The position numbers and the translations under genes are program-made. This document shows, one piece after another, positions 54,432 through 63,533 of a DNA stretch of 64,000 nt; position 1 is the first letter of the stretch; each line of letters opens with the position of its first letter. The notes beneath the pieces are model-generated. The model made no database searches, was not told the origin of the DNA, and was given only the letters and a program-made list of their open reading frames with translations. The stretch spans positions 186,001-250,000 of the forward strand of contig CAVQGZ010000001.1 of NCBI GenBank assembly GCA_963712175.1. The letters run 5' to 3'. This DNA is from CAVQGZ01 sp963712175 (GTDB taxonomy: Bacteria > Actinomycetota > Actinomycetes > Jiangellales > Jiangellaceae).

Positions 54432-55588
54432 CAGGCACCCCCTGCTTCGTCGAGCCCGACATAGCGTCGGCGCAGACGGTTCGAGACCCGGGTCACGATC
54501 TCGTAGGAGATGGTCCCCGCCGCCTCGGCCCAGTCCTGAGCGGTGGGCTCACCACCGGAGCCGTCGGAGAAGAGCACGGCCTCCTCCCCGGGGGCGACGT
54601 CGGTCTCACCGACGTCCAGCACGACCTGGTCCATGCACACACGTCCCGCGACGCGGAAGGTCCGTCCGGCCACGCGCACGGGTCCGGTGCCCGAGGCGTG
54701 CCGTGGGACGCCGTCGGCGTACCCGAGCGGCACGAGCGCCAGCCGGGTGTCGGTCGAGGTCGTGTACGTGTGCCCGTACGAGACTCCCTGGCCTGCCGGA
54801 GCGTCCTTGACCAGGGCGACGTTCGCGCTCAGCCGCATGGCCGGGCGCAGGCCGAGCTCCGCCGACGTGGCGACCTGCGGGATCGGTGAGAGACCGTAGA
54901 CCGCCAGTCCGGGCCGGACGAGGTCGAGGTGTGCCGCGGGAAGGGTGAGCGTGGCTGCGGAGTTCGCGACGTGCCGCACCTCCGGTTCGAGGCCGGCCAT
55001 CTCGGCGAGGGCCACCGCCTCGGTGAAGGTCTGCAGCTGAGCGGCGATCGTCGGGTGCCCGGGGGCGTCGGCGTAGGCGAAGTGCGTCCACAGCCCGACA
55101 ACCCTGAGCACCCCCTCGCCCTCGAGCGCCGCCGCGTGCTCCAGCGCACCCACCCAGTCCGCGGGCATGACTCCTCCGCGCCCCAGGCCCGTGTCGGCCT
55201 TGAGGTGCACGCGAGCCGGTTGGCCGGTCTCGCGGGCCGCTGCGGCGATCTCATCGAGCTGCCAGGTGGAGTAGGCCGCGACGTCGATGTCGGCGTCCAG
55301 GGCGGCGGCGAAGTCCTCCCCTGGACAGGCCAACCAGGCCAGGACCCGTCCGGAGACCCCCGCCTGGCGCAGGGCCAGGGCCTCGGCGAGCACGGCCGTG
55401 CCCAGCCACGTGGCGCCACCTGCCTGCGCCGCTCGCGCCACGGGCAGCAGCCCGTGGCCGTACGCGTCGGCCTTGACCACGGCCATCGTGGCCGCCTGGC
55501 CGGCCTTGCCCGCCAGGACGGCGACGTTGTCGCGCACCGCGCCGAGGTCGACGGTGACCTCGGCGTGCGGAACCGGTGGGACGCTCAC
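54431..55588 (-). CDS. alr: Alanine racemase
   Basis: This 385-aa PLP enzyme makes D-alanine for peptidoglycan. The PLP Lys is residue 39 in VVKADAYGHG, the N-terminal barrel contains HLKADTGLGRGG and THFAYAD, and the catalytic Tyr from the C-terminal domain is in GVSYGHTYTT, followed by CMDQVVLDVG. It lies in the chain nnr-alr-hydrolase-tsaE with overlaps at both ends. Confidence 0.96.
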   Translation of the reverse strand: MSVPPVPHAEVTVDLGAVRDNVAVLAGKAGQAATMAVVKADAYGHGLLPVARAAQAGGATWLGTAVLAEALALRQAGVSGRVLAWLACPGEDFAAALDADIDVAAYSTWQLDEIAAAARETGQPARVHLKADTGLGRGGVMPADWVGALEHAAALEGEGVLRVVGLWTHFAYADAPGHPTIAAQLQTFTEAVALAEMAGLEPEVRHVANSAATLTLPAAHLDLVRPGLAVYGLSPIPQVATSAELGLRPAMRLSANVALVKDAPAGQGVSYGHTYTTSTDTRLALVPLGYADGVPRHASGTGPVRVAGRTFRVAGRVCMDQVVLDVGETDVAPGEEAVLFSDGSGGEPTAQDWAEAAGTISYEIVTRVSNRLRRRYVGLDEAGGA

Positions 55589-57015
55589 AGCTGCGATTGT
55601 CCCAGCCGGAGCCGCAGCAGCGCAGCGGGCAACGCAGACAGCACGTCAGAAGCGCTCGGCGCACCCACCGACGTGGCCGCCAGCTGTCCGGCCAGGCCGT
55701 GGACGTGCGCTGCCACGCTGCCGGCGTCGAGGGCGTCCAGCCCGGCGGCCAGCAGCGCCCCCGCCAGCCCGGCGAGCACGTCGCCCGAGCCGGCCGTTGC
55801 CAGCCACGGCGTCCCGGTCCGATTGGCACGTACCCGGCCCTGCGGCGTCGCCACCAGCGTTGTGGCGCCCTTGAGAAGGACGGTCGAGCCGAGCGTCGTC
55901 GCGGCCCGTCGCGCCCAGGCGAGCGGAGCGGCCTCGACATCAGCCCGCGTGGTGCCGAGGAGACGGGCGAGCTCGCCGGCATGCGGGGTGAGCAGCACGT
56001 CGGGCCGCAGCGTGCCTGCGACGGCAGCCAGGGCACCGGCGTCGAGCACGACGGGCTGCTCGCCGGCCACCAGGCGAGCCACGACCTGCGGCGCCGCCAG
56101 GGGATCCATGCCGGGGCCGGCGACCCACGCCTGGACCTGTCCCTCGGCCAGCACGGCCTCGGGGACGGCGTCGCGCACCCGGTCGGCCACAGCCGGCTCA
56201 CCCACCACCCGGACCATCCCGGCGCCGCTGCGAACGGCGGCCGAGGTCGCGAGCACACTCGCTCCGGCGTAGCGGGCAGCACCGGCGACCAGGCCGAGCA
56301 CCCCTCGCCGGTACTTGTCGTCCTGCCTGACCGGGGTCGGGAGCAGGCGGCGGACGTCGTCGTCCTCGAGTGCCTCCACGGCCGGGTCGGGCAGCAGCGG
56401 CTCCAGGCCGATGTCGACGAGGTGAACTCCCCCGCAGGCCCCGGCGGCCGGGTCGACCAGGTGGCAGACCTTGTGGGTCCCGAAGGTGACCGTGACATCG
56501 GCAGCGACGTGCGGCTGCGGGGTCTGGCCCGAGTCGACGTCCACACCGCTGGGCAGGTCGACGGCCACCACGAGGGCCTCGGCGGCGCGGGCGGCCTCGA
56601 CCAGGCCGTGGGCCGCGGGACGCAGGCCGGGCTTGCCGCCGATGCCGACGATCCCGTCGAGAACCAGGTGCGCCCGGGAGATCTCGTCGAGCGCCTGGTG
56701 CTGGTCGAGCAGACGCCCGCCGGCGGCGTACATCGCCTCAAGACCCGCCCGATGGACGGAGTCCGGGCTCAGCAGGACGGCACGCACCCTCGCGCCCCGT
56801 CGGGCCAGCCGTGCCCCAGCGACCAGGGTGTCGCCGCCGTTGTCTCCCCCGCCGACGAGCAGCACCACTCGGCTCCCCGGGACCGTCTCGAGCAGCCGGG
56901 CGCAGATGACGGCCAGCCCGGCTGCGGCGCGCTGCATCAGCGCACCCTCGGGGACCTGGGCCATGAGCGCCGCCTCAGCGGCGCGCACGTCCGTGACGGT
57001 GTGGGCGCGGATCAC
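55585..57015 (-). CDS. nnrD: Bifunctional NAD(P)HX epimerase / ADP-dependent dehydratase
   Basis: This 476-aa repair enzyme rescues hydrated NAD(P)H. The N-terminal YjeF_N epimerase domain contains LLVGGGDNGGDTLVAGARL and VDLPSGVDVDSG. The C-terminal ribokinase-like dehydratase has VLLTPHAGELARLLG, VLLKGATTLVATP and the ATP/ADP motif TAGSGDVLAGLAGALLA. GTG 57015 is preferred over the frame-open 57060, because it follows immediately after acpS and carries the natural start MIRAHTVTDVRAAE. Coupled to alr by GTGA overlap. Confidence 0.93.
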   Translation of the reverse strand: MIRAHTVTDVRAAEAALMAQVPEGALMQRAAAGLAVICARLLETVPGSRVVLLVGGGDNGGDTLVAGARLARRGARVRAVLLSPDSVHRAGLEAMYAAGGRLLDQHQALDEISRAHLVLDGIVGIGGKPGLRPAAHGLVEAARAAEALVVAVDLPSGVDVDSGQTPQPHVAADVTVTFGTHKVCHLVDPAAGACGGVHLVDIGLEPLLPDPAVEALEDDDVRRLLPTPVRQDDKYRRGVLGLVAGAARYAGASVLATSAAVRSGAGMVRVVGEPAVADRVRDAVPEAVLAEGQVQAWVAGPGMDPLAAPQVVARLVAGEQPVVLDAGALAAVAGTLRPDVLLTPHAGELARLLGTTRADVEAAPLAWARRAATTLGSTVLLKGATTLVATPQGRVRANRTGTPWLATAGSGDVLAGLAGALLAAGLDALDAGSVAAHVHGLAGQLAATSVGAPSASDVLSALPAALLRLRLGQSQL

Positions 57016-57016
57016 C

Positions 57017-57370
57017 TCAGGACTCCAGCACGACCATCGCCACCGCGATCCCGGCGTCATGGCTGAGTGTCAGGTGCACGGTGCGGGCCCCGATACCCGC
57101 GAGGGCCTCGGCCACCGTGCCGCTCACGCGGAAGACCGGTCGCCCGCTCGGCTCGGTGTCCACGACGGCATCGTGCCACCGCAGGCCACGGGGCGCACCG
57201 AGCGCCTTGGCCAGGGCCTCCTTGGCGGCGAACCGGGCAGCCATGCTGGCCGGGCTGTCCGACTGCTCCCCGGGTGACAGGACACGCGCCACGAAGCCTG
57301 GCGTTCGACGGCTGGCCGCGGTGAACCTCCCCAGATCGACCACATCCGCCCCGATGCCGAGCACGGCCAC
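57017..57370 (-). CDS. acpS: Holo-[acyl-carrier-protein] synthase
   Basis: This 117-aa phosphopantetheinyl transferase activates acyl carrier protein. The Mg-binding Asp is in GIGADVVDLGRF and the second metal Glu in RFAAKEALAKALG, ending with HLTLSHDAGIAVAMVV. It is followed one base later by nnr and lies 21 bases after glmS. Confidence 0.95.
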   Translation of the reverse strand: MAVLGIGADVVDLGRFTAASRRTPGFVARVLSPGEQSDSPASMAARFAAKEALAKALGAPRGLRWHDAVVDTEPSGRPVFRVSGTVAEALAGIGARTVHLTLSHDAGIAVAMVVLES

Positions 57371-57391
57371 GACCCCAGCCTCCCCGACGGG

Positions 57392-59245
57392 CTACTCGAC
57401 GGTGACGGACTTGGCGAGGTTGCGCGGCTGGTCGACGTCGAAGCCGCGCAGCGCCGCCATCTCGCAGGCGAACACCTGCAGCGGCACAGTGGCGACGACA
57501 GGCTGCAGGAGTGTCGAGGTCATCGGCACCCGGATCAGGTGGTCGGCGTAGGGCGCGACGGCCTCGTCGCCCTCTTCGGCGATCACGATCGTCACCGCGC
57601 CCCGTGCCCGGACCTCCTGGATGTTGGACACGATCTTGTCGTGCAGGACGCTGCGCCCCCGCGGTGACGGTACGACGACCACCACCGGCACCCCCTCGTC
57701 GATCAGCGCGATGGGCCCGTGCTTGAGCTCGCCCGCCGGGAAGCCCTCGGCATGCATGTAGGCGATCTCCTTCAGCTTGAGGGCGCCCTCCAGCGAGACC
57801 GGGTAGCCCACGTGGCGGCCGATGAACAGCACCGACCTCGCATCACCGAGCTGCCGAGCGAGCTCGCGCACCGGCTCCATCGTCTCCAGGACCTGGTCGA
57901 CCTTCGCCGGCAGGTCGGCGACGTCGTCCAGGACGGCGAGCACCTCGTCCCCCCACTTCGTCCCGCGCACCTGGCCCAGGTAGAGCGCGACCAGGTAGCA
58001 GGCGACCAGCTGGGTGAGAAAGGCCTTCGTCGAGGCGACCGCGATCTCGAGGCCGGCGCGCGTGTAGAGCACGGCGTCGGACTCGCGGGGGATGGTCGAA
58101 CCGTTCGTGTTGCAGATCGCCAGCACCCGGGCGCCCTGCTCGCGAGCGTGGCGAAGCGCCATGAGCGTGTCCATGGTCTCGCCGGACTGACTGATCGCGA
58201 TGACGAGCGTCTGCCGGTCCACGATCGGGTCCCGGTAGCGGAACTCGCTGGCCATCTCGACCTCGCACGGGATGCGCGTCCAGTGCTCGATCGCGTACTT
58301 GGCCACGAGCCCGGCGTGGAAGGCCGTGCCGCAGGCGGTGATGATCACCTTGTCGACGTCGCGGATCTCCTCGTCGGACAGCCGCATCTCGTCGAGGGTG
58401 AGCAGGCCGTCGGTCCCGATGCGGCCCAGCAGCGTGTCGGCCACTGCCTTGGGCTGCTCGGCGATCTCCTTGAGCATGAAGTAGTCGTAGCCGCCCTTCT
58501 CGGCGGCCTCGACGTCCCAGTCGATCGTGAACGCGCGACCGCGCACCTCGTTGCCCGCGAGGTCGGTGAGGACGACGCTCTGCGGCGTCAGGTCGATCAC
58601 CTGGTCGTCGTCGACCTCCATGGCGTTGCGCGTGAAGGACATGAACGCCGAGACGTCGGAGCCCACGAAGTTCTCGTCGTCGCCGAGCCCCACGACCAGC
58701 GGTGAGTTGCGCCGGGCCGCCACGACCCGGCCTGGGGTGTCAGCGGCCACCGCCACCAAGGTGAAGGCGCCGGTGAGCCGACGGCAGACCCGGCGCATGG
58801 CCTCGGCGAGGTCGCCATCCGCGGCGTCCAGAACCGAGCCGAGCAGGTGGGCGACGACCTCGGTATCGGTGTCGGACGCCAACGTCGTGCCGCCCGCCTC
58901 GAGCTCGTCGCGCAGCTCGGCGAAGTTCTCGATGATTCCGTTGTGGATGACGGCCACCCGGCCGCTCTCGTCCAGGTGCGGGTGGGCGTTGGGGTCCGTC
59001 GGGGGTCCGTGGGTGGCCCAGCGCGTGTGCCCGATACCCGTGGTGGCCGCGGGCAGCGGTGCCCGCTGCAGCGCCTCGTCGAGGACAGCGAGCTTGCCGG
59101 CTCGCTTGATGCTGCTGAGCTCGCCACCGTCGGCGACCGTGGCGATGCCCGCGGAGTCGTAGCCTCGGTACTCCAGACGACGCAGCGCTGCCATGACGAC
59201 CTCGACGGCCGGACGATGCCCCGAGTACCCCACGATGCCGCACAT
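57392..59245 (-). CDS. glmS: Glutamine-fructose-6-phosphate aminotransferase (isomerizing)
   Basis: This 617-aa enzyme makes glucosamine-6-phosphate, the first step to UDP-GlcNAc. The N-terminal Ntn amidotransferase starts MCGIVGYSG, where Cys becomes the N-terminal nucleophile, with GHTRWATHG. Two SIS isomerase domains contain SQSGETMDTLMAL and ASEFRYRDP, and the C-terminus is the invariant PRNLAKSVTVE. The frame runs open to 60220, but ATG 59245 is fixed by the required Cys2 and sits seven bases after a TAGGCT box. No glmS ribozyme is seen. Confidence 0.97.
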   Translation of the reverse strand: MCGIVGYSGHRPAVEVVMAALRRLEYRGYDSAGIATVADGGELSSIKRAGKLAVLDEALQRAPLPAATTGIGHTRWATHGPPTDPNAHPHLDESGRVAVIHNGIIENFAELRDELEAGGTTLASDTDTEVVAHLLGSVLDAADGDLAEAMRRVCRRLTGAFTLVAVAADTPGRVVAARRNSPLVVGLGDDENFVGSDVSAFMSFTRNAMEVDDDQVIDLTPQSVVLTDLAGNEVRGRAFTIDWDVEAAEKGGYDYFMLKEIAEQPKAVADTLLGRIGTDGLLTLDEMRLSDEEIRDVDKVIITACGTAFHAGLVAKYAIEHWTRIPCEVEMASEFRYRDPIVDRQTLVIAISQSGETMDTLMALRHAREQGARVLAICNTNGSTIPRESDAVLYTRAGLEIAVASTKAFLTQLVACYLVALYLGQVRGTKWGDEVLAVLDDVADLPAKVDQVLETMEPVRELARQLGDARSVLFIGRHVGYPVSLEGALKLKEIAYMHAEGFPAGELKHGPIALIDEGVPVVVVVPSPRGRSVLHDKIVSNIQEVRARGAVTIVIAEEGDEAVAPYADHLIRVPMTSTLLQPVVATVPLQVFACEMAALRGFDVDQPRNLAKSVTVE

Positions 59246-59252
59246 CCAGGCG

Positions 59253-59258
59253 AGCCTA
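59253..59258 (-). promoter_or_regulatory. -10 box TAGGCT of glmS (leaderless)
   Basis: TAGGCT, seven bases, then the glmS ATG. No ribosome site is seen before the start. Confidence 0.55.
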
Positions 59259-59304
59259 GTTGGGCTGTCCGCGAGCCCCGGGCAGCGCACGGCGGGCGCC
59301 CCTC

Positions 59305-60321
59305 CTACCGGGTCACCTCCCGGCGCTGGTACTCGCGCCAGTGACCGGAGAGCTCGAAGCCGAGCGCCTCGTTCACCGCGATCATGGGCGCGTTGTCGGT
59401 GGCGTTGCTCGTGCTCACCAGCCGCGTCGCTGGCCGCTCGCGCTGGATGTAGTCGAGGTTCGCCAGCTTCACCCTCAGGCCGAGACGGTGGCCACGGTGC
59501 TCGGGCAGCACAAGGGTGTCCCACTGCCACGCCTGGTGCGGGTGGTCCGGATGACCCAGCAGCCACGTCGCGGCGACGAGCCGACCGGTCGAGCGCTGCA
59601 CGGCCCCGGCCGTCCACGAGTGGCGGCCCATCGCCGCGATCGACTGCTCGAGGCGGCGGAATCGAGCCGCGTCCCACGACTCCGCCCGCCAGTCGATGTC
59701 GCCCAACGGGGTGTCGGTCGACATCCGTTGCTGGATCAGCGCACGGTCCTGCAGATACTCCGCGGGAGCCGGGCCTGACCAGGTCACCACGTCGTAGGCG
59801 TCGGCCCTGCGACCGATCGCTGCCCGGACACGGCCTGTCACCTCCTCGGCCAGCGGCACCGCAAGCGTCCGCCGCTGGTCGCGGCTCGCCAACGCGAACC
59901 CCCAGGCGCGCGCTGCATGGTCCGCCGCGACGTCGTGGTCCAGCGAACCCGGGGCCAGCGCCTCGGTCAGCATCGTCGAACGGGCGTGGTGGGCCGCGAC
60001 CCGGGCGGCCTGGGCCAGCAGGCGCGTCCCGATCCCCCCGCGACGACGCTGCGGCAGCACCGACAGGTGCTCGATGATCATCATGTGGCGGTTGTCGTGG
60101 ACGGGCACGGCGCAGGACAGCGCTCCCACCACGTCGTTGCGGGAGTCCTCGGCCACGTACAGCTCGTACCTCTCGTCGAGCTGGGTCACGGCCCTGGCGC
60201 GCAGCTCGGGCAGGAGCCACTCCGGCTCGTCCGGGTCATCGACGACGTGCCCGGCCAGGTAGCACGCGTGCCAGCGGTCCATGTCGAGGCCAGCGGGGTC
60301 GATCCGACGCACCGTCACCAC
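59305..60321 (-). CDS. Tandem-domain GNAT acetyltransferase
   Basis: This 338-aa protein carries two GNAT folds. The first has acetyl-CoA loop LPQRRRGGIGTRLLAQA; the second has LPEHRGHRLGLRVKLANLD followed by VSTSNATDNAPMIAVNEALGFE, typical of actinobacterial two-domain GNATs related to mycothiol synthase and aminoglycoside acetyltransferases. The substrate cannot be assigned. GTG 60321 is chosen because a TACCGT box lies six bases before it; nearby GTGs at 60318 and 60312 are also possible. Confidence 0.85.
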   Translation of the reverse strand: MVTVRRIDPAGLDMDRWHACYLAGHVVDDPDEPEWLLPELRARAVTQLDERYELYVAEDSRNDVVGALSCAVPVHDNRHMMIIEHLSVLPQRRRGGIGTRLLAQAARVAAHHARSTMLTEALAPGSLDHDVAADHAARAWGFALASRDQRRTLAVPLAEEVTGRVRAAIGRRADAYDVVTWSGPAPAEYLQDRALIQQRMSTDTPLGDIDWRAESWDAARFRRLEQSIAAMGRHSWTAGAVQRSTGRLVAATWLLGHPDHPHQAWQWDTLVLPEHRGHRLGLRVKLANLDYIQRERPATRLVSTSNATDNAPMIAVNEALGFELSGHWREYQRREVTR

Positions 60322-60327
60322 ACGGCG

Positions 60328-60333
60328 ACGGTA
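60328..60333 (-). promoter_or_regulatory. -10 box TACCGT of the GNAT gene (leaderless)
   Basis: TACCGT is followed by six bases and the GTG at 60321. Confidence 0.4.
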
Positions 60334-60417
60334 GCGGGAGCCGGTCACCACCGTCCGAGAGCATCCCGGCCTGAGAAGGCAGTCAGACGCGCTGAGGGGC
60401 CGCGATCACGGGGCGCC

Positions 60418-61770
60418 TCAGGGCGTCGCCAGCGCGAGCCGGTCGGTGACGATCGAGGCGATCCGACCGGCGATCTGCGAGGCGTGGCCCTCGGACGGGG
60501 CCTCGACCATGACGCGGACGACGGGCTCGGTGCCCGACGGACGAAGCAGGACGCGGCCCACGCCGGCAAGCTCGGCGGTCGCCTCCGCGACGGCCGCTGA
60601 GACCACCGGGTCGCTGCTCACCCGCGTCTTGTCCACGCCACCGACGTTGACCAGAACCTGCGGCAACCGGGTCATCTGACCGGCCAGCTCGCGAAGCGAC
60701 CGCCCGGACGAGGCCACCTCACCGAGCAGGTGCACCGCCGTCAGCAGGCCGTCTCCGGTCGTGGCGTGGTCGAGCAGGACGACGTGGCCCGACTGCTCCC
60801 CGCCGAGGCTGTAGCCGCCGGCACGCATGGCCTCGAGCACGTAGCGGTCGCCCACCGCGGTGTCGAGGTAGGCGATGCCGTGCTCCCGCATCGCCGTGCG
60901 GAAGCCCTCGTTGGCCATCACCGTGCTCACCACCGTGTCGCCCCGCAGCTCCCCACGCTTGCGCAGGGCCAACGCCAGCACCATGAGGATCTGGTCCCCG
61001 TCGACGAGGTTGCCGTCGGCGTCGACGGCCAGGCAGCGGTCTGCGTCGCCGTCGTGGGCGATCCCGGCATCGGCGTTGGCGCTCACGACGGCCTGCTGCA
61101 GCGCCTCGGGATGAGTCGACCCGCAGTGATAGTTGATGTTGAGCCCGTCGGGCTCGCAGTGCATCGACACCACCTCGGCACCGAGTTCCTCGAACGCGAG
61201 GAGGCTGGTCACCGATGCAGCGCCGTGGGCGCCGTCCACCACGACCTTGAGCCCGTCGAGGCGGGCCGGCGCCGTGTCGACCACCCCGGCCACGTACTCC
61301 TGTCGGGCCTGGGCGTCGTCGCGCACCCGCCCGACTGCCGGTCCCGTCGGCCGCTCCCACGGCTCGCGGATGCGGGCCTCGATCTGAGCCTCGACGTCGT
61401 CGTGCAGCTTGTGCCCGCCACGGGCGAAGTACTTGATGCCGTTGTCAGGCATCGGGTTGTGCGACGCCGAGAGCATGACCCCGAGGTCGGCGCCACGCGA
61501 CGCCGTCAGGTACGCGACAGCCGGCGTCGGCACGACGCCGACGCGGACGACGTCAACGCCGGCACTGGCCAGCCCCGCGACGACGGCCGCCTCGAGGAAC
61601 TCTCCCGAGGCGCGAGGGTCACGTCCGACGATGGCGAAGGGACGGTGCCCCTCGAAGGTGCCGCGCTCGGACAGCACGTGTGCCGCGGCAACCGACAAGT
61701 CGAGCGCCAGCTCGGCTGTGAGGTCGACGTTGGCCAGGCCACGGACTCCGTCCGTGCCGAACAGGCTCAC
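60418..61770 (-). CDS. glmM: Phosphoglucosamine mutase
   Basis: This 450-aa enzyme converts glucosamine-6-phosphate to glucosamine-1-phosphate, the step after GlmS. The phosphoserine loop is VMLSASHNPMPDNG, the metal loop AHDGDADRCLAVD, the sugar-binding loop GGEQSGHVV, and the phosphate loop LLRPSGTEPVVRVM. It follows rpsI with a 4-base overlap. A CTGAGG/CCTCAG stem spans its stop codon (60392-60421) and could be a terminator. Confidence 0.96.
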   Translation of the reverse strand: MSLFGTDGVRGLANVDLTAELALDLSVAAAHVLSERGTFEGHRPFAIVGRDPRASGEFLEAAVVAGLASAGVDVVRVGVVPTPAVAYLTASRGADLGVMLSASHNPMPDNGIKYFARGGHKLHDDVEAQIEARIREPWERPTGPAVGRVRDDAQARQEYVAGVVDTAPARLDGLKVVVDGAHGAASVTSLLAFEELGAEVVSMHCEPDGLNINYHCGSTHPEALQQAVVSANADAGIAHDGDADRCLAVDADGNLVDGDQILMVLALALRKRGELRGDTVVSTVMANEGFRTAMREHGIAYLDTAVGDRYVLEAMRAGGYSLGGEQSGHVVLLDHATTGDGLLTAVHLLGEVASSGRSLRELAGQMTRLPQVLVNVGGVDKTRVSSDPVVSAAVAEATAELAGVGRVLLRPSGTEPVVRVMVEAPSEGHASQIAGRIASIVTDRLALATP

Positions 61771-62288
61771 CGCTTGCTGTACTGGGGAGCCTTGCGTGCC
61801 TTCTTCAGACCGGCCTTGCGACGCTCCTTGACGCGCGGGTCGCGGGTGAGGAAGCCCTGCTTCTTCAGCGGGGAACGGTTGGCGTCGAGGTCGATGCTGT
61901 TGAGCGCGCGAGCCACACCCAGGCGAAGAGCGCCGGCCTGGCCGGAGGTCCCCCCGCCATGGACGCGGGCGACGATGTCGTACGCGTCGTCCTGGCCGAG
62001 CTCCACCAGCGGCGACAGAACAGTCTGCTGGTGCACCTTGTTGGGGAAGTACACGTCCAGCGGGCGCCCGTTGACCGTCACGGTGCCGGATCCGGGCACG
62101 AGACGGACGCGCGCGACGGCCTCCTTGCGGCGCCCGGTCGCCTGCCCGGGCGCGATGATGCCGCTCACGCGCTCCTTGGACGTCTGGCTCGTGTAGCTGC
62201 CCTCAACCGGGGCGTCGGCGCCCTCTGCGGTCTCGGCGATGGTGCTGGCGTCGGTGGTCACCGTGGAAACCTCGTTCGTCTCGGTCAT
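61767..62288 (-). CDS. rpsI: 30S ribosomal protein S9 with acidic N-terminal extension
   Basis: This 173-aa protein has the S9 core from about residue 48 (GRRKEAVARVRLVPG, VNGRPLDVYFP, HGGGTSGQAGALRLGVARAL) and the tRNA-contacting basic tail ending KKARKAPQYSKR. The first ~45 residues are a Thr/Glu/Ala-rich acidic extension, common in actinobacterial S9 and absent from E. coli (130 aa). It is 3 bases downstream of rplM. Confidence 0.96.
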   Translation of the reverse strand: MTETNEVSTVTTDASTIAETAEGADAPVEGSYTSQTSKERVSGIIAPGQATGRRKEAVARVRLVPGSGTVTVNGRPLDVYFPNKVHQQTVLSPLVELGQDDAYDIVARVHGGGTSGQAGALRLGVARALNSIDLDANRSPLKKQGFLTRDPRVKERRKAGLKKARKAPQYSKR

Positions 62289-62291
62289 GGA

Positions 62292-62735
62292 CTACTGGGA
62301 GATCTGCGAGATCTCGAAGGGCACCGGCTGCTGGGCCTGGTGGGGGTGCTCGGGGCCGGCGTAGACCTTGAGCTTGGTGAGCATCGCTCGACCGAGCGTC
62401 GTGTGCGGCAGCATGCCCTTGACGGCCTTCTCGACGGCCCTGCGCGGGTTCTTCTCGAGGAGCTCCACGTACGAGGTCGCGCGCAGGCCGCCCGGGTAGC
62501 CCGAGTGTCGGTAGTCCATCTTCGCCTCGCGCTTCGCCCCGGTCAGGGCGACCTTCTCGGCGTTGACGACGATCACGAAGTCACCGGTGTCGACGTGCGG
62601 GGCGAACTGGGGCTTGTGCTTGCCGCGCAGCAGCGTGGCGACGTGGCTGGCAAGCCGGCCGAGCACGACGTCAGTGGCGTCGATGACGTACCACGTCTGG
62701 GAAACCTCGCCCGGCTTCGGGGTGTACGTGCGCAC
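62292..62735 (-). CDS. rplM: 50S ribosomal protein L13
   Basis: This 147-aa protein contains WYVIDATDVVLGRLASHVATLLRGKHK, the GDFVIVVNAEKV strand and KMDYRHSGYPGGLR, the L13 signature. The frame is open to 62816, but GTG 62735 (MRTYTPKPGEVSQTW) is the family start and has an AAGGCC-like site upstream. First gene of the rplM-rpsI-glmM unit. Confidence 0.96.
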   Translation of the reverse strand: MRTYTPKPGEVSQTWYVIDATDVVLGRLASHVATLLRGKHKPQFAPHVDTGDFVIVVNAEKVALTGAKREAKMDYRHSGYPGGLRATSYVELLEKNPRRAVEKAVKGMLPHTTLGRAMLTKLKVYAGPEHPHQAQQPVPFEISQISQ

Positions 62736-62826
62736 AGTTGTCGGCCTTCGTTGTCGTAGAGGATGAAGACGGGAGGCTTCCCGACCTACCTGCACCGGAC
62801 GAGAACGTCCGGCCACGGCCCTCCAG

Positions 62827-62856
62827 AATACGGCAGCCTCAGGCGGGGGGTCAAAA
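62827..62856 (-). promoter_or_regulatory. rplM-rpsI promoter
   Basis: On the minus strand TTGACC (62856-62851) and TATTCT (62832-62827) are 18 bases apart. The predicted transcript has a leader of about 85 bases (62736-62820). The remaining upstream gap (62857-62930) shows nothing else. Confidence 0.65.
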
Positions 62857-62930
62857 CGCTCCGCGGCGGCTCGAGCACCTCGGCTGTCGCGTGGCCTCGA
62901 TCGTGCGTCGCTCAGCGCTGCCGCCCCCGC

Positions 62931-63533
62931 TCACGATGAGCCATGACGCACCCTGAGCACGCGGTAGCCACCCTGGCTGGTGAACCGGTGTGCGTCGTAC
63001 CCCTGCTCAGCGAGCCAGCGCTGGAGCGAGTCCGAACCCAGGTTCTTGGCCACGACGAGCCAGGCGGTGCCGTCGGTGTCCAGGCGCGACAGCCAGGTGG
63101 TGAGCATCTCGTGCAGCGCGACCTTGCCGACCCGGATCGGGGGGTTGGACCAGATCTCGTCGAAGGTGACCTGCTCTCCCACCTCGCCGGGCTCAGCGAC
63201 GTGCACCCTCGCCCCGACACCGCAGGCCTCGGCGTTGGCTGCCGCCAGGTCACGGGCCCGCGGGTTCACGTCGACCGCCCACACCTGCGCCTCGCGACGT
63301 CGGGTGGCCTGCACGCACGCGATCGGTCCGTAGCCGCAGCCGAGGTCGAGGATGCGGTCACCCGACGGCGGTGGGGCCGCTCGCAGCAGGACGGCCGTAC
63401 CCGGGTCGAGCCGGTCGGCGGAGAACACGTGGGCGTCCGAGGCCAGCTCGTACGAGCGTCCGTCCATCCGGAAGCGCACCACTCGAGGCCGGCTCGCTGT
63501 TCCCGGGTCGGCGGAGAAGTAGTGATCGGTCAC
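62931..63533 (-). CDS. RsmC-like class I methyltransferase
   Basis: This 200-aa protein matches the catalytic half of RsmC/RlmG rRNA guanine-N2 methyltransferases. Motif I is ILDLGCGYGPIACV, the acidic loop is WAVDVNPRARDLA, and the target-binding motif IV is WSNPPIRVG (N-P-P). The tail GYRVLRVRH is typical of the group. As it lacks the N-terminal pseudo-domain of E. coli RsmC (340 aa), it is the short form. The GTG start overlaps the truA stop (GTGA), so it is cotranscribed with truA. Confidence 0.88.
   Translation of the reverse strand: MTDHYFSADPGTASRPRVVRFRMDGRSYELASDAHVFSADRLDPGTAVLLRAAPPPSGDRILDLGCGYGPIACVQATRRREAQVWAVDVNPRARDLAAANAEACGVGARVHVAEPGEVGEQVTFDEIWSNPPIRVGKVALHEMLTTWLSRLDTDGTAWLVVAKNLGSDSLQRWLAEQGYDAHRFTSQGGYRVLRVRHGSS

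Noticed and set aside
59246..59304. glmS ribozyme
   Set aside because: The gap is too short, and a leaderless-type -10 box sits directly before the glmS start.
59246..60220. N-terminal extension of glmS to 942 aa
   Set aside because: GlmS needs Cys as the second codon to become the N-terminal nucleophile; the extension is antisense-frame shadow of the GNAT gene region.
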